Of a stretch of 7,163 bases of DNA, positions 6,962 to 7,163 are shown piece after piece. The stretch is from positions 1-7,163 of the forward strand of contig CANCDA010000129.1 of the NCBI GenBank assembly GCA_947374705.1. Reading direction: 5' to 3'. This DNA is from Comamonadaceae bacterium (lineage in GTDB: Bacteria > Pseudomonadota > Gammaproteobacteria > Burkholderiales > Burkholderiaceae_C). A model generated the notes under the pieces. That model saw nothing but the letters and a program-made list of their open reading frames with translations, made no database searches and was not told where the DNA came from. The number at the start of each line of letters is the position of its first letter. Positions within the stretch are counted from its first letter, which is position 1. The position numbers and the translations under genes were made by a program.

Positions 6962-6967
6962 TATAAT
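6962..6967 (+). promoter_or_regulatory. -10 box of the alaS promoter
   Basis: A perfect TATAAT 27 bases before the alaS ATG, in the 111-base divergent gap. Transcription would begin near 6973-6976, giving a leader of about 20 bases. The -35 position (6938-6944, TACGCC or GTACGC) matches the consensus poorly. On the opposite strand a possible kinase promoter, TTTGAG then TTATAG spaced by 17, overlaps this region, but I hold it with low confidence. Confidence 0.6.
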
Positions 6968-6994
6968 CGTGGGTCAAATCCCCCTCAAAAAAAC

Positions 6995-7163
6995 ATGAAT
7001 ACGCCCACTATTACCGTTGCCGATATCCGCAAGACTTTTCTGGACTTCTTCGCCTCCAAAGACCACACCGTGGTGGCGTCCAGCCCACTCGTGCCCGGCA
7101 ATGACCCCACGCTCATGTTCACCAACTCGGGCATGGTGCAGTTCAAGGATGTGTTTTTGGGCA
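6995..7163 (+). CDS. alaS: Alanyl-tRNA synthetase, N-terminal part (cut by the window edge)
   Basis: Attaches alanine to tRNA-Ala in the cytosol; essential. The 56 complete codons seen start MNTPTITVADIRKTF and continue through VVASSPLVPGNDPTL, MFTNSGMVQF and KDVFLG, which is the highly conserved start of the class II catalytic domain and matches E. coli AlaRS (DIRKTFLDFF against EIRQAFLDFF, NDPTLMFTNSGM against NDPTLLFTNAGM). The rest of the roughly 870-residue protein is beyond the window. The ATG is chosen because the protein aligns from it and the TATAAT lies just upstream. The leader (CAAATCCCCCTC then seven A) has no Shine-Dalgarno, so initiation probably relies on the A-rich, unstructured start region. 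It is divergent from the hybrid kinase. Confidence 0.97.
   Translation, partial: MNTPTITVADIRKTFLDFFASKDHTVVASSPLVPGNDPTLMFTNSGMVQFKDVFLG

Overview
The window looks like ordinary chromosomal DNA from a betaproteobacterium of the order Burkholderiales, probably of the Comamonadaceae/Rhodoferax type. This is an inference from the GC-rich codon use, the Burkholderiales-like small-RNA and tRNA sequences, and the character of the proteins. I see no insertion sequence, phage gene, CRISPR array or other sign of recent transfer.

Layout from left to right. Positions 1 to about 195 on the plus strand hold a rod-shaped structured RNA that I read as 6S RNA (ssrS). A perfect 26-base palindrome at 214-239 can act as a terminator in both directions. 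It separates this RNA from a convergent tRNA-Gly with anticodon CCC (265-338, minus). Three protein genes follow, all on the minus strand: gabD (371-1849), encoding NADP-type succinate-semialdehyde dehydrogenase; a cytosolic PAS-GGDEF-EAL protein for cyclic-di-GMP turnover (1970 to 3706, or to 3769 with a TTG start); and a cytosolic GAF-PAS-GAF-PAS hybrid histidine kinase with a C-terminal receiver domain (3872-6883). Last, the start of alaS (alanyl-tRNA synthetase) runs off the right edge on the plus strand, divergent from the kinase, with a clear TATAAT box at 6962-6967.

How the parts relate. The kinase and the GGDEF-EAL protein are adjacent and point the same way, 165 bases apart if Met22 is the start of the latter. 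They may form a sensory pair in which redox, ligand or energy signals adjust the cyclic-di-GMP level. The kinase has no HPt domain and no output domain of its own, so any phosphorelay must use a partner encoded elsewhere. gabD stands without gabT or a permease and is probably a separate housekeeping/catabolic gene. Its 3' end is so close to the tRNA gene that read-through into the tRNA is possible, with both ending at the 214-239 palindrome.

I found no convincing undescribed system. The points most worth checking are the 6S RNA assignment, the C-U mismatch in the tRNA anticodon stem, the inverted repeat that covers the possible TTG start of the GGDEF-EAL gene, the fully conserved but opposing GGDEF and EAL sites, and the short, Shine-Dalgarno-less alaS leader.
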